A stretch of DNA of 64,000 bases from Aralia elata (GCA_034770075.1 JAVJAP010000141.1:62001-126000), one strand, 5' to 3'; shown: positions 19,921 through 33,650, counted from the stretch's first letter. The notes: generated by a model not told the origin, from the sequence alone. Numbers and translations are program-made.

Positions 19921-22217
19921 CAATATGTAGCCTCCATTTTTATGAGAGCTAGACCCCAGAAATCAGATTCAAGAGAGGGGGGAGCTACCAAATTCATCAC
20001 CAAGGAGGGCCAAAGTGCTACAAATCAAGCTATATCAAGCAAAGGCTAAGGAGCTAAAGCATCAAGGATTGCAAATTCAAGAAGGAAAAGCTAGAGATCA
20101 TCATCAACCCAACAAGCAACATCTGAATATCCATCAAAATTGGTTTTATCTCTAATTTCCCTTCTAATTTGTAATCCAACATGATGTATAAATTGAATAT
20201 GATGTTATTTGTAGCTACCATGAACTAGACTTTTATTCTAAGATTTCAATGGAACCCAACACCTAGTTTGAATCAAATTATCTCTCTTTGATATTAGTTA
20301 TCATTTTAGAATTAGATATCATAATTTGCGCTTCATGTATTAATTACCTTGATCATCAATTAATGTGATAATCTATATGGAATTGAGAAAGGAAATATAG
20401 ATTGAGATCTGATTATGCTAGCATGTGTACATGAATTCTGCATGTAATGGAATTTAAGTTTCGTGCCTAGGATAGAGATATACCAAAGCACCATATGTGG
20501 TCAATTGAGAACTTATGCTTCAACCCTTTTTGATTGTAATTCACATAGAGATATAGTGCGTTAGTCATCTAGGGTGTTCACATTCATTCTATCAATTGTG
20601 GATTTAGTGTGATACGAATATGGTGCATCGAGAGGTGGCCATATTTTACATTCGTGTTCTTGACCAACATTCTAACGTAATAATTTGCAAATTGAATGTC
20701 TAGCATGATTTATGCTGAAAGTATAATTGATTGATCACCTATATGAAATTGAAAAGTGGATTATAGTGTTGGGATTTAGTTGTGATATCATACGAAAGTT
20801 CGAGATTCTTGTGGGTAGTGTATAAGATTATGTGGCGTGTGTCTTATTCATTATCCTCAAGAATGGATGACTTGCTAGTATTTGGAATAGAGATATATCT
20901 AAATGTCGTGTGTAACCTGAAAGTAATATGCCCTCAAGCCAATTATATTTGATGTAATAAGCATTTACTTTGTAATCTTATTCAAATATTAATAATAAAA
21001 TAAAAGGCATATTTTATCCATGTTAATTGGTTGAATTAATAAATGTGATGAACCCATAGTTTTCGAGCAATGCTTTTAGAATCATGATGAGATCATGCTA
21101 GTGAGATCTAAATTCAAGAAAGTTCAAAACTAAAATGTTCCTAATCGTTGGATCACTAATATTGAGATTACTGATCCGGATAGATTAGTACATACTATGC
21201 TTGATCTTTAGAAGATGATGATTGATCTCATAATCATTTGTGTGGAGACACTAAAGCAAGTATGTAGGTGCTTATTGGAGAATAAGTTCACTGAACGTGA
21301 CTCGCTTAAAGAACCCTAATGGAGTTTTATTCACCTGTCAACAGGGAAGTCCTTAAGTGATAGTTGTACAAGTGATCCTTGGACTTGAGATCATCATAGT
21401 ACCTTGTGTATGTTAAGTTATACTTTGTCATATTCCTTAATACCTTAGGGTATGTTATAGGGTATGTACGAGTATAATAAAGTATACACGGAGGTACGTG
21501 AATGATCGACAAAGGATCTACCACTTCTAATAAAGGGAGAGAATGTCCAATGCGATTTGATAAATGACAACTCAGAAATCCCTAGCCAGGGTTGAATGAA
21601 AATTAGAAAGGAGTTTCTAATTTACATTAATGGGAGTTGTGCATTCTTAAATCGAAATGCATATGATTAAATAAAATAAGACTTGTCAGTAAATCTATGT
21701 CTTATATTTAATCGGGACATTGTATGGTAGAATTATTGAATTGTACGGTAACTACTGCTGAATAGGTTCTATGTGATTAAACGTTGATTTCATATTATAC
21801 GGATAGTCATGATACATTATCGTAAGGTGTCCCTCATGATGTAGAATAAATATTATTTATTTATATATGAATTAAAGGAGTTTAATTCATTATAAATAAT
21901 ATTAGAATAGTTCTAATTTATTTATTCTACGACCGGCATAATATTGAACCTAAATGGTCACACCGCAAAAGAATAATAATATATTAGAAACAATTGGCTT
22001 AATGATAATAAATTGAGTATTTATTTTATTAGTTGAATAAATTGAAATGCTTAATATTTATAATGATATATTTGGAGAAATATTGAATTATAAATTAATG
22101 AGAGAAATCTTATTATTATTATTATTATTATTATTTAATTCTTAATTAGATTGAGAATTAAATTAAATGAAAATGCATATTAAATAAAATGGTAGTATAC
22201 TTTCTTAATGTTGATTA

Positions 22218-24021
22218 TGTAAGGTTTGTATAACGCGAACATGCAATCAAATTACATAAATAGTGCGGAAGCGCGATAAAATCAGATTTTAAAATTTTAT
22301 ACAAACCATCACCATGATCTTTCTTTATGCACAATTATTAATTAAACGAAAGAGATGGAGAATAAGAATTATACCCTTGTAGAATTCTAGCTTCCTCAGG
22401 TACAAGTTCACCTCCAATTGCTTCGCGTTCTCCTTGAATTCCACCGATTAAATTCCTTCCTTTGATCAACGTTAGCCACCCAAGTGTTTGGCCTCTAGAG
22501 GTGATCCACCAAGGAATAATACTTGTTCAAGAAGATGGGTGTTGGCAAAACCCTAGTTTCTATCTCTATAGAAATTGTAAGTACTCTCTACAATTCTTAT
22601 GTAAGAGTGTGTAACATGTCTAACCCCAAATCATAATAAGACTCCTCTTATTTATAGATATAGGGAACCCTCCTAAACTATTTAGGATTAGGGTTTTTAT
22701 TTTAATTAAACTACTTTAATTAATTGAACTCCTAATCCAATTAGGAATTCATGAGAGAGTACTTCTATTAATTAATTCCCAATCCCTATTAGGAATTAAA
22801 TAATAGTAATAGTAATAATAATAATAAGACTCCTCTTATTAATTTATATTTAATATTTCCAAAATATTAAATAATAAATATTAAGCTATTTAATTTATTC
22901 TATCTCCATAGATTAAATTAAATACACTTAACTTATTATTACGATTATGCCATTTACTTCTTAAATAAATATTTTCCTTTTGCGGTGTGACCCTTTAGGT
23001 TCTCCATATTAAACCGGTTGTGAATAAATCAATTAGAACAATTCTAATTTTATTTAAATAAATAAATTAAACTATTTAATTCATTTAAATAAATAATATT
23101 TATTCTACAATAAGGGTAAGCCCCCTTAGCGATCAACGACTTTCCAGATAATATAGATTTCAACATTAATCACAAAAGAACCTTTCAGTGAATAGTTTAC
23201 CGTACAATTCAATCCTTCTACCATACAATGTCCCAATTAAATATAAGACATGGAATTACTGTCAAGTCTTATTTTATTTAATTATATGTATTTCGATTCT
23301 GAAATGCACAACTCTAATTAATGCAAATTAGAAACTCCTTTCTAATTTCATTCTGCTTTGGCCAAAGACTTCTGAGTCGTCATTTATCGAATCACATAGG
23401 ACATTCTCTCCTTTTACTAGAAGTGGTAGATTCTTTGTTGATCATTCACCTATCTCCATGTATAACTTATTATACCCAATCATACCCTTTAATATACCCT
23501 AAGGGTCTTAAGGGACATGTCAAAGTATAATTCATCATACACAAGATACTATGATGATCTCAAGTCCAAGGATCACTTGTACTACTATCACTAAAGGAAT
23601 TCCTATTGACAGGCGAGTAAAACTCCATTAGGTATTCCTTAGCCAGCCACGTTCAGTGAACTTATTCTCTAATAAGCACCTACATACTTGCTTTAGTGTC
23701 TCCACACAAATAATTATGAGATCAATCATCCTCTTCATAAGAGCAAGCAACGTATGTACTAATCTATCCGGATTCACTAATCCCCTTTTTAGTAATCCAT
23801 CGATTAGGAACTATTTTAGTTTGTGAGCTATCTAGAATTTAGATCTCATTAACATGATCACCATCATGATTCTAAAAGCATTGCTCAAAACTATGGGTTT
23901 ATCACATTCAATATAACAGCATCATGTAGATAAAGTAAAATGCCTTTAACAAATGAATAAGATTACAAAGTATATGCTACGTCATATCAAATATGATTGG
24001 CTTGTGTGCATACTACTTTCA
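22218..24021 (-). repeat. 3' LTR of copia C
   Basis: 1804 bp, TGAAAGTAGTATGC to CCTTACA on the minus strand. Compared with the right-hand copy it has a small indel near its terminal GCGAACATGC and a few substitutions. Related to the A LTR. The ORF at 23321-23530 is inside the LTR and recurs at 30649-30858; it is not supported as a gene. Confidence 0.95.
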
Positions 24022-24035
24022 ATCTCCCACTTGCA

Positions 24036-27000
24036 CTAAAGCCAATCGTCATGGTATCTAATACGCTTCTTCTCTAAGTGACGATCATCCTGCTATTTGG
24101 ATAAAGCTTCAGTAAATGGATATGCAATGTTGTTCTTGAGAGTCCACTATCTCTATAGTGATTTCTTCTCTTTCAATGATTCCACTAATCAAATGAAAGT
24201 GCCGCAACACATGTTTGAATCCAAGATGAGACTTAGGAACTATTCCTAGTTCTGTGATGAACTTTTCATCCAAACAATCAACTTGCAGCTTTATTTACAG
24301 CTATATACTTTGTCTTTGTCACTAAACCAACAACACTTTGTTGTTTGGAACCTTTCCAATTCACTGCACCACCTTTCAAGGTAACGTTTTACCCTAAAGT
24401 GGATTTGTTATCGTCTTGGTCAGTCTAAAAAACTTGAGTCTGTTTAGCCCTCTAGTTTTAATTCAGACCTACCATGAATCATAATCACATCTTCAGTACC
24501 AGTTAAGTACCTAAAGATGTTTATCACTGTCTTACAGTAATCTTCTCCAGAATATGACTGATCAACATCAAGCCTAGTATATTCATTGCATACATGATAG
24601 TAACTCATGTGATCTTTCTTTCAATTGGGGACAATTTTAGAGAGATTCTCTCCATGGCTCATCATCATGAGACCTCTCTTGGAGTTTGCCATGCTAAACG
24701 CCTTTAGCATCAAATGAATATACATTACTTGGGTCAAGCCGAACATCCTTTTAAATCTATCTATATAGACTTATATCCCCAATTTATAGGATGCTCCTCC
24801 CAAGTTATTCATGGAATAATGTTTAGACAATTTTATCTTTACTGATTGTAGCATTGGTGTGTTATTCCTTGTCAGTAGTATATCAACATATAATACCAAG
24901 AATGTTACTGCGCTCCCACTGACCCTTTTGTACACACTAGGTTCATTCTCATTTTTGATAAAATCAAACTCGTTTGATTGTCTCATCAAAATGAATGTTC
25001 CATCTTTGAGAAGCTTGCTTCAATCCATCAATGGATCATTGTAGCTTAAAACACGATTTGCTTCAACCTTTGAAACAAATTCCTCTAGCTGTATCATACA
25101 TACATTCTCCTCAAGTCTTCACTGAGGAAGGACGTCTCCACATCCATTTTGCCAGATTTCGTAATAAGCTGCAATCGCAAGTAAAATCCAAATGGACTTG
25201 AGCATTACCCGGTAATAAGGTTTTATCACAGTCAACTCCTTGACTTGAAAAACCTTTTAAACAGGTCTGGTCTTATAGGTCTCTACCTTGCCATTTGCCC
25301 TAGTCTTTCTCTTAAAATACCCATATTCACACTCTAAGCACTAAGCCCTTATGTGGAGTAACCAGAGTCTATACTTGGTTCTCATACATGGAGTCCATTT
25401 CGGATTTCATAGCCATCTACCATTTCTCTGAGTATCTTATACTCATAGCCTTATCGTATATAACTGGATCATCATCCTCTATGATGCGTACCTCATCATC
25501 ATCCTCTATGATGAATCCATACCTCCCAGGTATCTTCGGTACTCTTCCAGATTTACGATTCGGTTGTGGTACAATAGGTCTATCTACAGGTTCCTCGGTT
25601 CGACTTAAAGTGCTTTGTGGTTCTTGAACTCCTTCAAGATCTATTACCCTCCCACTAGCTTCTTCAATGATAAACACCTTTATCTAAGAAGGCAGCGTGT
25701 AGGATTATAGTAATAATACCCTAAACTTTCTTTAGGATATTCCACAAATCTGCACTTGTCAGATTTTGTCCCAAACTTATCTTTGAAACCTTTTCACATA
25801 AGTTGGACAACCCCTTATCTTAACATACTTAAGAATAGGAATCCTCCCTATCCATAACCTTTATGGAGTATTGGGGCCAGATTTTTGAGGTTACCTTATT
25901 TTGTAGATATGCAGCCGTTTCTAGGGCATAACCCCAGATGGATACTAGAATGTTGGTAAAAAATCATTATGGACTGCACCATGTCCAATAAGGTACAATT
26001 TCTCCTTTTAGATACACCAATCAATTATTGCGTATCATGAGGTTTCCATTATGAGAAAATACCATTTTGAGATGATCTAGAAACTTATTGCACAAGTATA
26101 CTATTCCTCGATCTGATCTAAGAATCTTAATACTTTGTCAATTTGTTTCACTTCTGAATTCTTTGAACATTTCAAATGATTCAGACTTGTATTTCATCAA
26201 ATACACACATTCAACTCTTTGAATGACCATCTCCTTTTTCTTTTATTAGTTTGTTCAATTTGTAAAATATTTTTCATGCAAGTCAAGTTTACAAAGTCTA
26301 TCAAGTGATCTTTCAGTTTCAAACAAAACATTATCATTATAAATAGAACAACAATTGTTCTTAAATATAATACCAAAACCTTCCTTGTCCAACAACGGAA
26401 GTAATAATGTTTCTAAAGAGAACTGGAACATAATAACAACTTATTAACTTAATAGACTTGCCCGTAGGCACTGCTAAACAATAAGTTCCTATGGTTAATG
26501 TAGCAACCTTTGCTCCATTACAACACATAAGATTACTACTTTGTTTAGCTTTCTACTTCTGCTTAGTCTCTGCATTGGATTGCATACGTGAGAACTACGG
26601 CCGGTATCCAATACCCAAGTAGAACCTTGACTTATAGAAAAATTTATTTTTAATCATGAACAAATCTATATCTGTAACCGAAGCTTCATTAAGCTTCTTC
26701 TGGTTAGCCTCTGTAAGATTCTCCTTACAGTTTTTCTTTCCAGTATCCAGGCTTATTGCAGTGGAAGCAAACTCCTTTGCTATCTGCATCAGTCTTGTTC
26801 TTATTATCCTTTGTTTTTGCCTTTCCATTTACCTTCTTGAATTGTTCTTCTTTTAAGAAGATCCTTTGGTCCTCTTCCACTTCCTGGAAGAAACATCTAC
26901 CAGTAAGACTTGGTCTTTCTTGGTTGGAAAGTGACTCTTACAGTTTTCAACATGTTTAAGCAACTCAGGGAGGCTGACATATAGCTTGTTCATGTGAAAA

Positions 27001-27513
27001 TTCACAACAATTTGTGAGAAAAGAGTCTGGAAGTGATTGCAAGATCAAATCTTGGATCAACTCTCCATCCATTAAAACCCAGTTGTCCCAATTGTTCAAT
27101 CAGATTGATCATTTTAGGACATATATCTGTACTGTAGTGCCATCGGTCATTCTAGATCGGAAGAGCTCCTTAGATATCTGATATCTAATAGTCCTACTTT
27201 CCTCACCCTTCAACTCCTTTAAGGTGCAGGAGTATAGTAGGAGCATCCATAGTTTCATGCTGACGCTGAAGCTCGTTACTCATGGATGCGAGCATGATGC
27301 ATTGAGCCAACTGTGCATCATCTTGCCACTTTCTAAAAGTAGCAATCTCTTCCTCTGAGGCATTGTCTGCAACCATTGCATGGATAGGCATATTAAGGAC
27401 ATAAGATAGCTTTTCAGCCTTGAGAACTATTCTCAAATTCTTTAACCAGTCCTTTTAATACGGTCCGATTAATTAACATCTAATATGCTCCACAGTGATA
27501 GTGAATTAGACAT
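24036..27513 (-). pseudogene. Copia C gag-pol, heavily decayed
   Basis: The coding region runs from the ATG at 27513 to the RNase H stop at 24036, with domains in normal order but many frameshifts and stops. Recognisable pieces are gag (27203-27436, with ATFRKWQDDAQLAQCIMLASMSNELQ cut by a shift), the nucleocapsid (26595-26828), the linker before RT (25417-25677, KSGRVPKIPGRYGFIIEDDD) and the RT palm (24771-24989), where FLVLYVDILL has lost one Asp of YVDD. The pre-integrase and integrase remnants lie at about 25700-26500. At 3478 bp it is shorter than the 3927 bp of A, so deletions have accumulated. It cannot encode working enzymes. Confidence 0.9.
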
Positions 27514-27720
27514 TGTAAAATTCTATAAATGAATTTGTAATTTAACAACATTTTAGCATACATTCATTTATTGATTAATTACCAAAATAAATTAGGTCTT
27601 TATTTTAAATTGGTATCTCCCACTATTTTCATCAAACTATATTACCCTCAATATACAGTTCGGCAAATCTAATTAAAGATTTGCTAGTAAGAATAAGGAT
27701 CCCATTTCAAATGTATATAG

Positions 27721-28010
27721 CCTTGTGTGACACAACAAACGATATATAAATAAATAGGTAGACAACTATTGTCAATTACATCACTATGTAACTCCTTTTA
27801 ATTTGCCTCTTAGATTATTTTGATCAAGTGTGACACATCCGAATCAAAATTATCCAAGTTAAGTCCAACCTAGCACTTCCATATATTCGAAAGAAAAACA
27901 CTGTCCTTGTGTGACACAACAAAACAACATCGTTCAGTCTATGTATAAGCATCAAATGTGATAAAGCAACATCTTAAATATTTAATACTTGCCTTGTGTG
28001 ACACAACAAA
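27721..28010. repeat. Iterated palindrome TTGTGTGACACAA in C leader
   Basis: CCTTGTGTGACACAACAAAC at 27721-27740, and variants near 27824, 27905-27922 and 27992-28010, in the same order and spacing as in element A. Confidence 0.8.
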
Positions 28011-29112
28011 CTCATATTAAATATTTTAATACTCTATTGCTTTACCATGCTAGAAGGCGACGTTCGATATTCCAAATATCTTTGAACGCTTAGGACTTAA
28101 TATTATTGCTTTGAGGGGTTTGTTATTATTTTTCTCATCTTGTTTAGCGTGCATGCACATATATATATAAAATACGCGTCATATTATTTAACATGCGAAG
28201 CATGTTGGATAATATATAATATATATAGTAAGCATGCACATATAGAATACTATATTCTACCCGGATTGATTATGGACTTTTATTCTAGTTTGGTTCACTA
28301 GAGCCACCAAGTGAACCAAAAGGTCAAACCTAAGGTGCAAGAACAAAATTTAAATATAACTATTACATTTAAACCCGGGCTCCATTACAAACGGGTCTTC
28401 AAGCGCTCCTTGCTCCTTTGTCTTCAATTCTTCAAAATTAATTCTAACTAGTCCTATTACAAAAACTATTTACAATAAATAGAAACCTTGATCAGCAGTC
28501 AAGGGGAAGTACATAGGAGGGAGATAGAATTTACATTAAGAAAAAATTAGAGAAGACGAGGTACGCAAGCCCCATTTATAAAAACCCATTCATTCAAGCA
28601 TCCACTAAAATAAATCCAATCACACATTGGTCAGTAGTCCATAATCAATCCCTATTTATTATCATACATATCTCCATATGTATCAATAAATAACATTCAT
28701 CTAATGAATAATAAAACCATTCCATATATGCATTGATATCATTTAATGGGCAATATTAGTTAGTATAAAATTCAATTTCAACTCCAATTAGTTATCATGG
28801 AATCCAATTCCAACTCTAATTAGTTATCATGAAATCCAATTTTAATTAAAATAAACTTCTTTATTTTAATCATATTCCAAATCAAAATAAACTCTTTTAT
28901 TTTAATTTATCCAATTTTTTTTTTTTTTGAATAAAAATAAACTCCTTTATTTTTAATCAAATTCCAAATCAAAATAAACTCCTTTATTTTAATTAATATG
29001 GAAACCAATTTCAAGTTTAAAATAAACACCTTTATTTTTAACTTAAAATTATTGGAAAATAAAATATGTTGAATCCTATTCCTTATCAAAATAAACATCT
29101 TTATTTTTTTAA

Positions 29113-29300
29113 GGAAATATGGAATCCTATTCCATATGTGAATAAACTCCTTTATTCTAGGAAACATGGAATCCTATTCCATATGTGAATAAACTCCTTT
29201 ATTCTAGGAAACATGGAATCCTATTCCATATGTGAATAAACTCCTTTATTCTAGGAAACATGGAATCCTATTCCATATATGAATAAACTCCTTTATTCTA
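29113..29300. repeat. 47-bp tandem repeat, four copies, in C leader
   Basis: Units start at 29113, 29160, 29207 and 29254. Each contains GGAATCCTATTCCATAT and AATAAACTCCTTTATTCTA, both of which can fold on themselves. The copies are almost identical, so the expansion is recent. The neighbouring leader (28840-29400) is filled with the related hairpin word AAAATAAACTCCTTTATTTT. Confidence 0.92.
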
Positions 29301-29531
29301 GTTAACGTAGAATCCAATTCCAAGTTCAAATAAAACTTTTAATTTTAATTATATTCCAATTCAAAATAAACCTTTTATCTTAATTGAAAATAAATAAAAT
29401 CAAAATAAATAAAAAAATAAATAAAATAAATAAAATAATTGTACACAAACAATTATGCCCAATTAAATTGTTCTTAACACATATCAATGTATATACAGAA
29501 TCAAAACAATTAATAATTCGCATAAAGTTTG

Positions 29532-29543
29532 GCTCTGATACCA
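29532..29543 (-). other. Primer-binding site of copia C
   Basis: TGGTATCAGAGC on the minus strand, one base from the 5' LTR end. Initiator-Met-tRNA type. Confidence 0.9.
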
Positions 29544-29544
29544 C

Positions 29545-31349
29545 TGTAAGGTTTGTACATAGCGCGAACATGCAATCAAATTACATAAATAGTGCGGAAG
29601 CGCGAAAAAATCAGATTTTAAAATTTTATACAAACCATCACCATGATCTTTCTTTATGCACAATTATTAATTAAACGAAAGAGATGGAGAATAAGAATTA
29701 TACCCTTGTAGAATTCTAGCTTCCTCAGGTACAAGTTCACCTCCAATTGCTTCGCGTTCTCCTTGAATTCCACCGATTAAATTCCTTCCTTTGATCAACG
29801 TTAGCCACCCAAGTGTTTGGCCTCTAGAGGTGATCCACCAAGGAATAATACTTGTTCAAGAAGATGGGTGTTGGCAAAACCCTAGTTTCTATCTCTATAG
29901 AAATTGTAAGTACTCTCTACAATTCTTATGTAAGAGTGTGTAACATGTCTAACCCCAAATCATAATAAGACTCCTCTTATTTATAGATATAGGGAACCCT
30001 CCTAAACTATTTAGGATTAGGGTTTTTATTTTAATTAAACTCCTTTAATTAATTGAACTCCTAATCCAATTAGGAATTCATGAGAGAGTACTTCTATTAA
30101 TTAATTCCCAATCCCTATTAGGAATTAAATAATAGTAATAGTAATAATAATAATAAGACTCCTCTTATTAATTTATATTTAATATTTCCAAAATATTAAA
30201 TAATAAATATTAAGCTATTTAATTTATTCTATCTCCATAGATTAAATTAAATACACTTAACTTATTATTACGATTATGCCATTTACTTCTTAAATAAATA
30301 TTTTCCTTTTGCGGTGTGACCCTTTAGGTTCTCCATATTAAACCGGTTGTGAATAAATCAATTAGAACAATTCTAATTTTATTTAAATAAATAAATTAAA
30401 CTATTTAATTCATTTAAATAAATAATATTTATTCTACAATAAGGGTAAGCCCCCTTAGCGATCAATGACTTTCCAGATAATATAGATTTCAACATTAATC
30501 ACAAAAGAACCTTTCAGTGAATAGTTACCGTACAATTCAATCCTTCTACCATACAATGTCCCAATTAAATATAAGACATGGAATTACTGTCAAGTCTTAT
30601 TTTATTTAATTATATGTATTTCGATTCTGAAATGCACAACTCTAATTAATGCAAATTAGAAACTCCTTTCTAATTTCATTCTGCTTTGGCCAAAGACTTC
30701 TGAGTCATCATTTATCGAATCACATAGGACATTCTCTCCTTTTACTAGAAGTGGTAGATTCTTTGTTGATCATTCACCTATCTCCATGTATAACTTATTA
30801 TACCCAATCATACCCTTTAATATACCCTAAGGGTCTTAAGGGACATGTCAAAGTATAATTCATCATACACAAGATACTATGATGATCTCAAGTCCAAGGA
30901 TCACTTGTACTACTATCACTAAAGGAATTCCTATTGACAGGCGAGTAAAACTCCATTAGGTATTCCTTAGCCAGCCACGTTCAGTGAACTTATTCTCTAA
31001 TAAGCACCTACATACTTGCTTTAGTGTCTCCACACAAATAATTATGAGATCAATCATCCTCTTCATAAGAGCAAGCAACGTATGTACTAATCTATCCGGA
31101 TTCACTAATCCCCTTTTTAGTAATCCATCGATTAGGAACGATTTTAGTTTGTGAGCTATCTAGAATTTAGATCTCATTAACATGATCACCATCATGATTC
31201 TAAAAGCATTGCTCAAAACTATGGGTTTATCACATTCAATATAACAGCATCATGTAGATAAAGTAAAATGCCTTTAACAAATGAATAAGATTACAAAGTA
31301 TATGCTACATCATATCAAATATGATTGGCTTGTGTGCATACTACTTTCA
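29545..31349 (-). repeat. 5' LTR of copia C
   Basis: 1805 bp, nearly identical to 22218-24021. Differences seen by eye include CACGTT/CATTG-type single changes, one base in TTTACCG/TTACCG, and one short indel near the LTR end. Confidence 0.95.
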
Positions 31350-32463
31350 GATTAAGCAAGTAACACATGTTAATTGCTTAAATGAATAACAAGTGGGTTA
31401 GGAGCAAATGTATACTTACATTTTGTGTAAGTATTATTTTTGTAAGTATCCTAATAAGATTAGGGTTTCCTAATTAACCTAGCATATTCATTAGCCTCCA
31501 TCTTAAGAGTTAAGAGAGAATATTAAAAAGAAGTGTTCTTGTTATTCTTAATAGTTAGGATTAAAATTAATGAGATTAGCCATCCAAGATTTCTAGGAAA
31601 TCAAAATATTGTTTCTTGTATAATTGTTCTTGGTGGATTACCTCTAGAGTTCTACATACACTTTGTAGCTAGTGTTTAATCCAAGGAACAAAGATTGGAG
31701 GAGCTTGAAGAAATCAACAAAGGATTGTAGATTGGAAGAGCTTGAAGAAATCAAGAGAGGAGTAGATCTTGTAACGGTTCAAGAGTTGAATCATCAAAGG
31801 TATTATCTCTTGTTAATCTTCATCAATTAATAGTTATGCATAAGGTGATTCATGGGTAAGTTGCAAAAATTTTAATTTCCATTTTCCGTTGCGTATTACA
31901 ATTAGATTGTGATTTTGCACACTTACATAACCATTATGAGATTACAAAATTAATGACTCGCTACACGGAGGTTCATTCGTTTGATGGGTAGATTGACTAA
32001 GATTATGTGGCGTGTGTCTTGTTGATTATTCATGGAATTGAATGGATTGTTGGCATGTAGGATAAACATATACCTATGTGTCGTGTATGGGTGATTTTCA
32101 TATGACCATACACTAAGACTTATGAATAAAGTGAATTCTCGGTTAGCAATTCTTGTGATTTAACTAGTTGAAAATGAGAGAGATAAGAGATTTAAATGAA
32201 GTGTTGGAGGAAATTGTAATCTTAGACTTATTAATACTAGATTTTCATTATCTTAAAAGCTTGTCAATTAGTTAATCAAACAACTCAAGTTTTCATTGTT
32301 TAAATAAGATTGAAATGATAAAAGGCTAATACTTGGTAAACATTAGAAACAATTCCTCGTGGGATCGATACTTTACTTACTCTTTATTACTTGTTGACCG
32401 CCTATACTTGCGCGTATTTTTCGGTTGCGAAATCGATCAACACAGATCAGTCCCTGTATGAGT

Positions 32464-32512
32464 GCAGCGCGGCCGCGCTGGTTCCAAGAGTAAAAGTGGC
32501 GCGACCGCGCCG
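32464..32512. repeat. GC-rich motif array of D LTR, right part
   Basis: GCAGCGCGGCCGCGCT and GGCGCGACCGCGCCGG, the second half of the 75-bp tandem duplication whose first half is at 19016-19065. Solo LTR F inserted between the two halves. Confidence 0.75.
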
Positions 32513-33650
32513 GTACCAGAGCAGACCCAGTGATGAGTTTTTACATGTATAGCTTGGGTGATGCTAAGTTAGCCTATTCTAATGTATGTGGAGAATCGTA
32601 AAGCATATTATAAGACTTAATAACATAATGTAGTTACTCATATGATGATTATAAGTTATGAATCAATAAGTTATAAAAATTTATAACTCGATGTCCGTAA
32701 GGATTGGAGATGTTAATTATATGTTATGTCTTATATTATGTGATGGTATAGATTTCTGATTTTATGCTATGTGGCTGGTTTTGGAGTTCAGATCATGAAT
32801 TAAGTTGGTATCTTGTACTAAAGTGGAAAGTGAAATTGTTAATCATAGTTATAATGAAACTAATTTACATTGTGATTCTAATGGTATGTAGGACGTTTGG
32901 TAAACGTAAATTGTGGTTGTATAGATTACGCACGAGGAAAGTTTCCTAAAACTTTACTTTTCATTAAGCAAGTTTCTAAACCCTACTTCTTATTGAGCAA
33001 GTTCTCTAACCTTGGCTATTATTATTAGTCAAGCAAGGTTTTTCATATTACTCAACGTTTATATGTTGATTGAGTTTTCTAGACTTTAAAATGCGTTACT
33101 CCAATATATTCGTTTGTAATCCTTGAATTCTACTGCTATTGTAGTCCCATTTTACAAAGATTGTATTGTTATTGTAACCAGACTGCTATATGGCTAGTGA
33201 ACCCTTTTGATTCAACTAGTCCATAGTTGATGATCGTTCTAAAATCTAGAATTTCTGTTGAAGCTATTCTAAACCAAACTTCATTTGGTACGGACTCTAA
33301 TGGTAAAACTGAGATGAACAACCCTAATATAGGGGATTATACTACGTAATAGCGTTAAAATGTTTGTGCACAATACATTGTACAAAGGGTTGATCCCCCG
33401 GAGTACGAGACGGATGGTCCATAGTCTATAAGACTGTTAAAGGTTACAGTAGAGATACTTGCTAACCTAGGACATAGTTCGAGATCTTATGACCCTCAGA
33501 TATACTTTTAATTTTGAAATCTATATTCAACTCTTGAGCCAAGCTAACTGTTGAGCTTTCAGACCTTTGATTATTATTGATTGATTTCAGAAAAACTATT
33601 ACACCTCAATTAAAATCTATTTCTGTGATTTCTTTATTGTTATTTTTTTT

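Larger units (their letters stand above)
27523..29703 (-). other. Candidate leader intron of copia C
   Basis: Minus-strand donor CTACAAGG|GTATAATTC (exon ends 29704) in the LTR and acceptor AATTCATTTATAG| (ends 27523), nine bases before the gag ATG. Equivalent to the candidates in A and B. Inferred only. Confidence 0.4.
22218..31349 (-). mobile_element. Full-length Ty1/copia element C, coding-defective
   Basis: A 9132-bp minus-strand element with two LTRs (1804 and 1805 bp), PBS, leader, decayed gag-pol and PPT, flanked by the target duplication GATTA (22213-22217 and 31350-31354). The two LTRs differ at only about ten places by eye, so insertion is recent, yet the coding region is broken throughout. 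It is the innermost member of the D-F-G-C nest. Confidence 0.95.
20918..31927 (+). mobile_element. Solo LTR G (B-type copia), interrupted by C
   Basis: Starts TGAAAGTAATATGCCCTCAAGCC and ends TTGCACACTTACA, like the LTR of copia B. Its own length is about 1873 bp once C (22218-31349) and one GATTA are removed. It is flanked by the target duplication TAACC (20913-20917 and 31928-31932). The donor-like AAAG|GTATTATC of B is kept at 31799/31800. No internal sequence, hence a solo LTR. Confidence 0.9.
19074..32442 (+). mobile_element. Solo LTR F (Tat/Athila-like), interrupted by G
   Basis: An LTR of about 2354 bp after removing G, starting TGATGAGTGTGTTTTAT and ending GAAATCGATCAACA, flanked by the 5-bp target duplication CAGAT (19069-19073 and 32443-32447). 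The TGATGAG start and the tail resemble LTR J at 53647-55003, whose PPT context is typical of the Tat/Athila group. No internal region is present, so this is a solo LTR left by recombination. It sits inside the D LTR. Confidence 0.85.

Noticed and set aside
23321..23530. 69-codon ORF repeated at 30649-30858 and, inverted, at 12120-12329
   Set aside because: The recurrence is explained by the LTR copies of related copia elements, and the LTR DNA is equally conserved outside the ORF.
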